In this document: one piece after another, positions 63,275-64,000 of the stretch
Layout of the letters: every line of letters starts with the position of its first letter
How positions within the stretch are numbered: the stretch's first letter is position 1
Source of the DNA: Phascolarctos cinereus
Taxonomy: Eukaryota > Chordata > Mammalia > Diprotodontia > Phascolarctidae
Assembly: GCF_002099425.1 (NCBI RefSeq)
Contig: NW_018344215.1
Coordinates: 1,483,001-1,547,000 of the forward strand
Direction of reading: 5' to 3'
DNA: 64,000 nucleotides
Made by a program: the position numbers and the translations under genes
Notes under the pieces: model-generated
What the model saw: the letters and a program-made list of their open reading frames with translations, nothing else
What the model was told of the DNA's origin: nothing
Databases searched by the model: none

Positions 63275-63440
63275 TTTCAATTTTTACTTTATTTTATTTT
63301 TGTGAGGCAATTGGGGTTAAATGACTTGCCCAGGGTCACACAGCTAGTAAGTGTCAAGTGTCTGGTTTGAGACCAGATTTGAACTCAGATCCTCCTGACT
63401 CCAGGGCTGGTGCTCTATCCACTGCACCACCTAGCTGCCT
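63275..63440 (-). repeat. Poly-A-ended marsupial SINE with target duplication
   Basis: T-rich end, then 'ggcaattggggttaaatgac', 'ttgcccagggtcacacagct', 'tttgaactcagatcctcctg' and the head 'caccacctagctgcct'. 'ctctagcagttattttttt' at 63256-63274 and 'ctccagtagttattttttt' at 63441-63459 form a 19-nt duplication with two mismatches. Confidence 0.93.
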
Positions 63441-63604
63441 CTCCAGTAGTTATTTTTTTACATTTCTTGGGGATCAGCCCAGCCCAAAGGAATGTTGACC
63501 TCTTCTCTTTTGCTTTGGATGCATCCCAAACATACCTCCTTTTCCAATCACAAATTTCTTAGATGACATCCCTTATCCTTCCTGGGAGATATTATCACTG
63601 GGAA

Positions 63605-63735
63605 TTCACTGCGGCCAATTTACAAAGCCAGAAAGAACTGGGTTCAAGTCCTACATCTGAAATATACTGGCAGCATGGCTCTTAGTGAGTTAACCTCTCA
63701 GTACTTGGTCAACTTCATTTTGCTGAATTATTTAC
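63605..63735 (+). repeat. MIR SINE fragment, sense
   Basis: 'agaaagaactgggttcaagt' and 'agtgagttaacctctcagta' are worn sense MIR. Confidence 0.55.
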
Positions 63736-63744
63736 TACAGTCCT

Positions 63745-64000
63745 TTATAGTTTTGATTTTATTTTTAAGTGATCAAAAATCTATTTTCTCTCCCATCCAC
63801 TTATCATATTAGAAGGAAAAAAATGTAATATTTAAAGATAGTCAAGCAAAACTAATTTCTGAATTGGCTATATTAAAAAGTCTCAATTTGCTCCCTGAGT
63901 CCATCGTCTCTTGGTCAGAAGGTTGGTACCATGTTTTGTCGTGGGTCCTCTAGAATCCCAGCTGATTGTTGTGTTTATCAGAGATCTTATATCTTCCCAA
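63745..64000 (-). repeat. L1 3' end, antisense, cut by the window edge
   Basis: 'aatttgctccctgagtccat', 'ggtaccatgttttgtcgtgg' and 'gttgtgtttatcagagatct' are the antisense L1 3' UTR. It probably continues beyond 64000. Confidence 0.7.

Noticed and set aside
1-64000. Endogenous retrovirus or LTR element
   Set aside because: No paired LTRs, primer site or gag/pol pattern was recognised. The only block that could be an LTR is the unclassified repeat at 17345-17945, and it has no partner here.

Overview
This is vertebrate nuclear DNA from a marsupial. It is low in CpG, has no long open frame apart from simple-sequence ones, and is packed with interspersed repeats. The marsupial call rests on three things. 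(1) SINEs that open with the 'GCAGCTAGGTGG' head, some of them ending in an RTE-type tail ('GAGTTGGACATGACTGAA'). (2) Marsupial-type L1 3' regions. (3) Very many MIR/THER, L2 and CR1/L3 fossils. The 'GGCAATTGGGGTTAAGTGACTTG' SINE type (for example at 63275-63440) looks to me more like Australian marsupials than opossum; that is from memory. Repeat edges below are by eye, usually good to about 20 nt.

I see no protein-coding gene, exon, tRNA, rRNA or CRISPR array. Every substantial open frame falls on a repeat, on low-complexity sequence, or in sequence where I recognise no protein. The window reads as intergenic DNA or the inside of a long intron.

Layout. 1-15 kb: MIR, CR1/L3 and L2 fossils, including a roughly 2-kb L2 (3390-5455) that carries a large pyrimidine tract and a two-level TATC array, then two RTE scraps and an L1 3' end. 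15.6-20.5 kb: the C-terminal part of a rare LINE that looks R4/Dong-like, an unclassified 600-bp repeat followed by a near-perfect hairpin, a CR1/L3 copy, and a mosaic of L1 ORF1 and ORF2 pieces. 20.5-28 kb: an L1 inserted into an L2 with target-site duplication, more CR1/L3, and several SINEs. 28-36 kb: nested SINEs and a CR1/L3 reverse-transcriptase remnant split by a foldback hAT-type element. 36.5-38.5 kb: the best RTE LINE remnant. 38.5-47 kb: mostly MIR/L2 among repeat-poor stretches, with a tiny telomere-motif tract and a repeat-free island at 46.55-47.24 kb that holds a tight cluster of homeodomain-type sites. 47-56 kb: a second R4-like remnant, an RTE piece, and an L1 inserted into a MIR/THER. 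56-64 kb: MIR, CR1/L3, L2, microsatellites and an L1 running off the edge.

Nothing here works together as a gene set. The interest lies in the retrotransposon stratigraphy (nested insertions, two SINE types, a rare LINE lineage) and in a few repeat-free islands that may be conserved regulatory DNA. I found no endogenous retrovirus that I could name.
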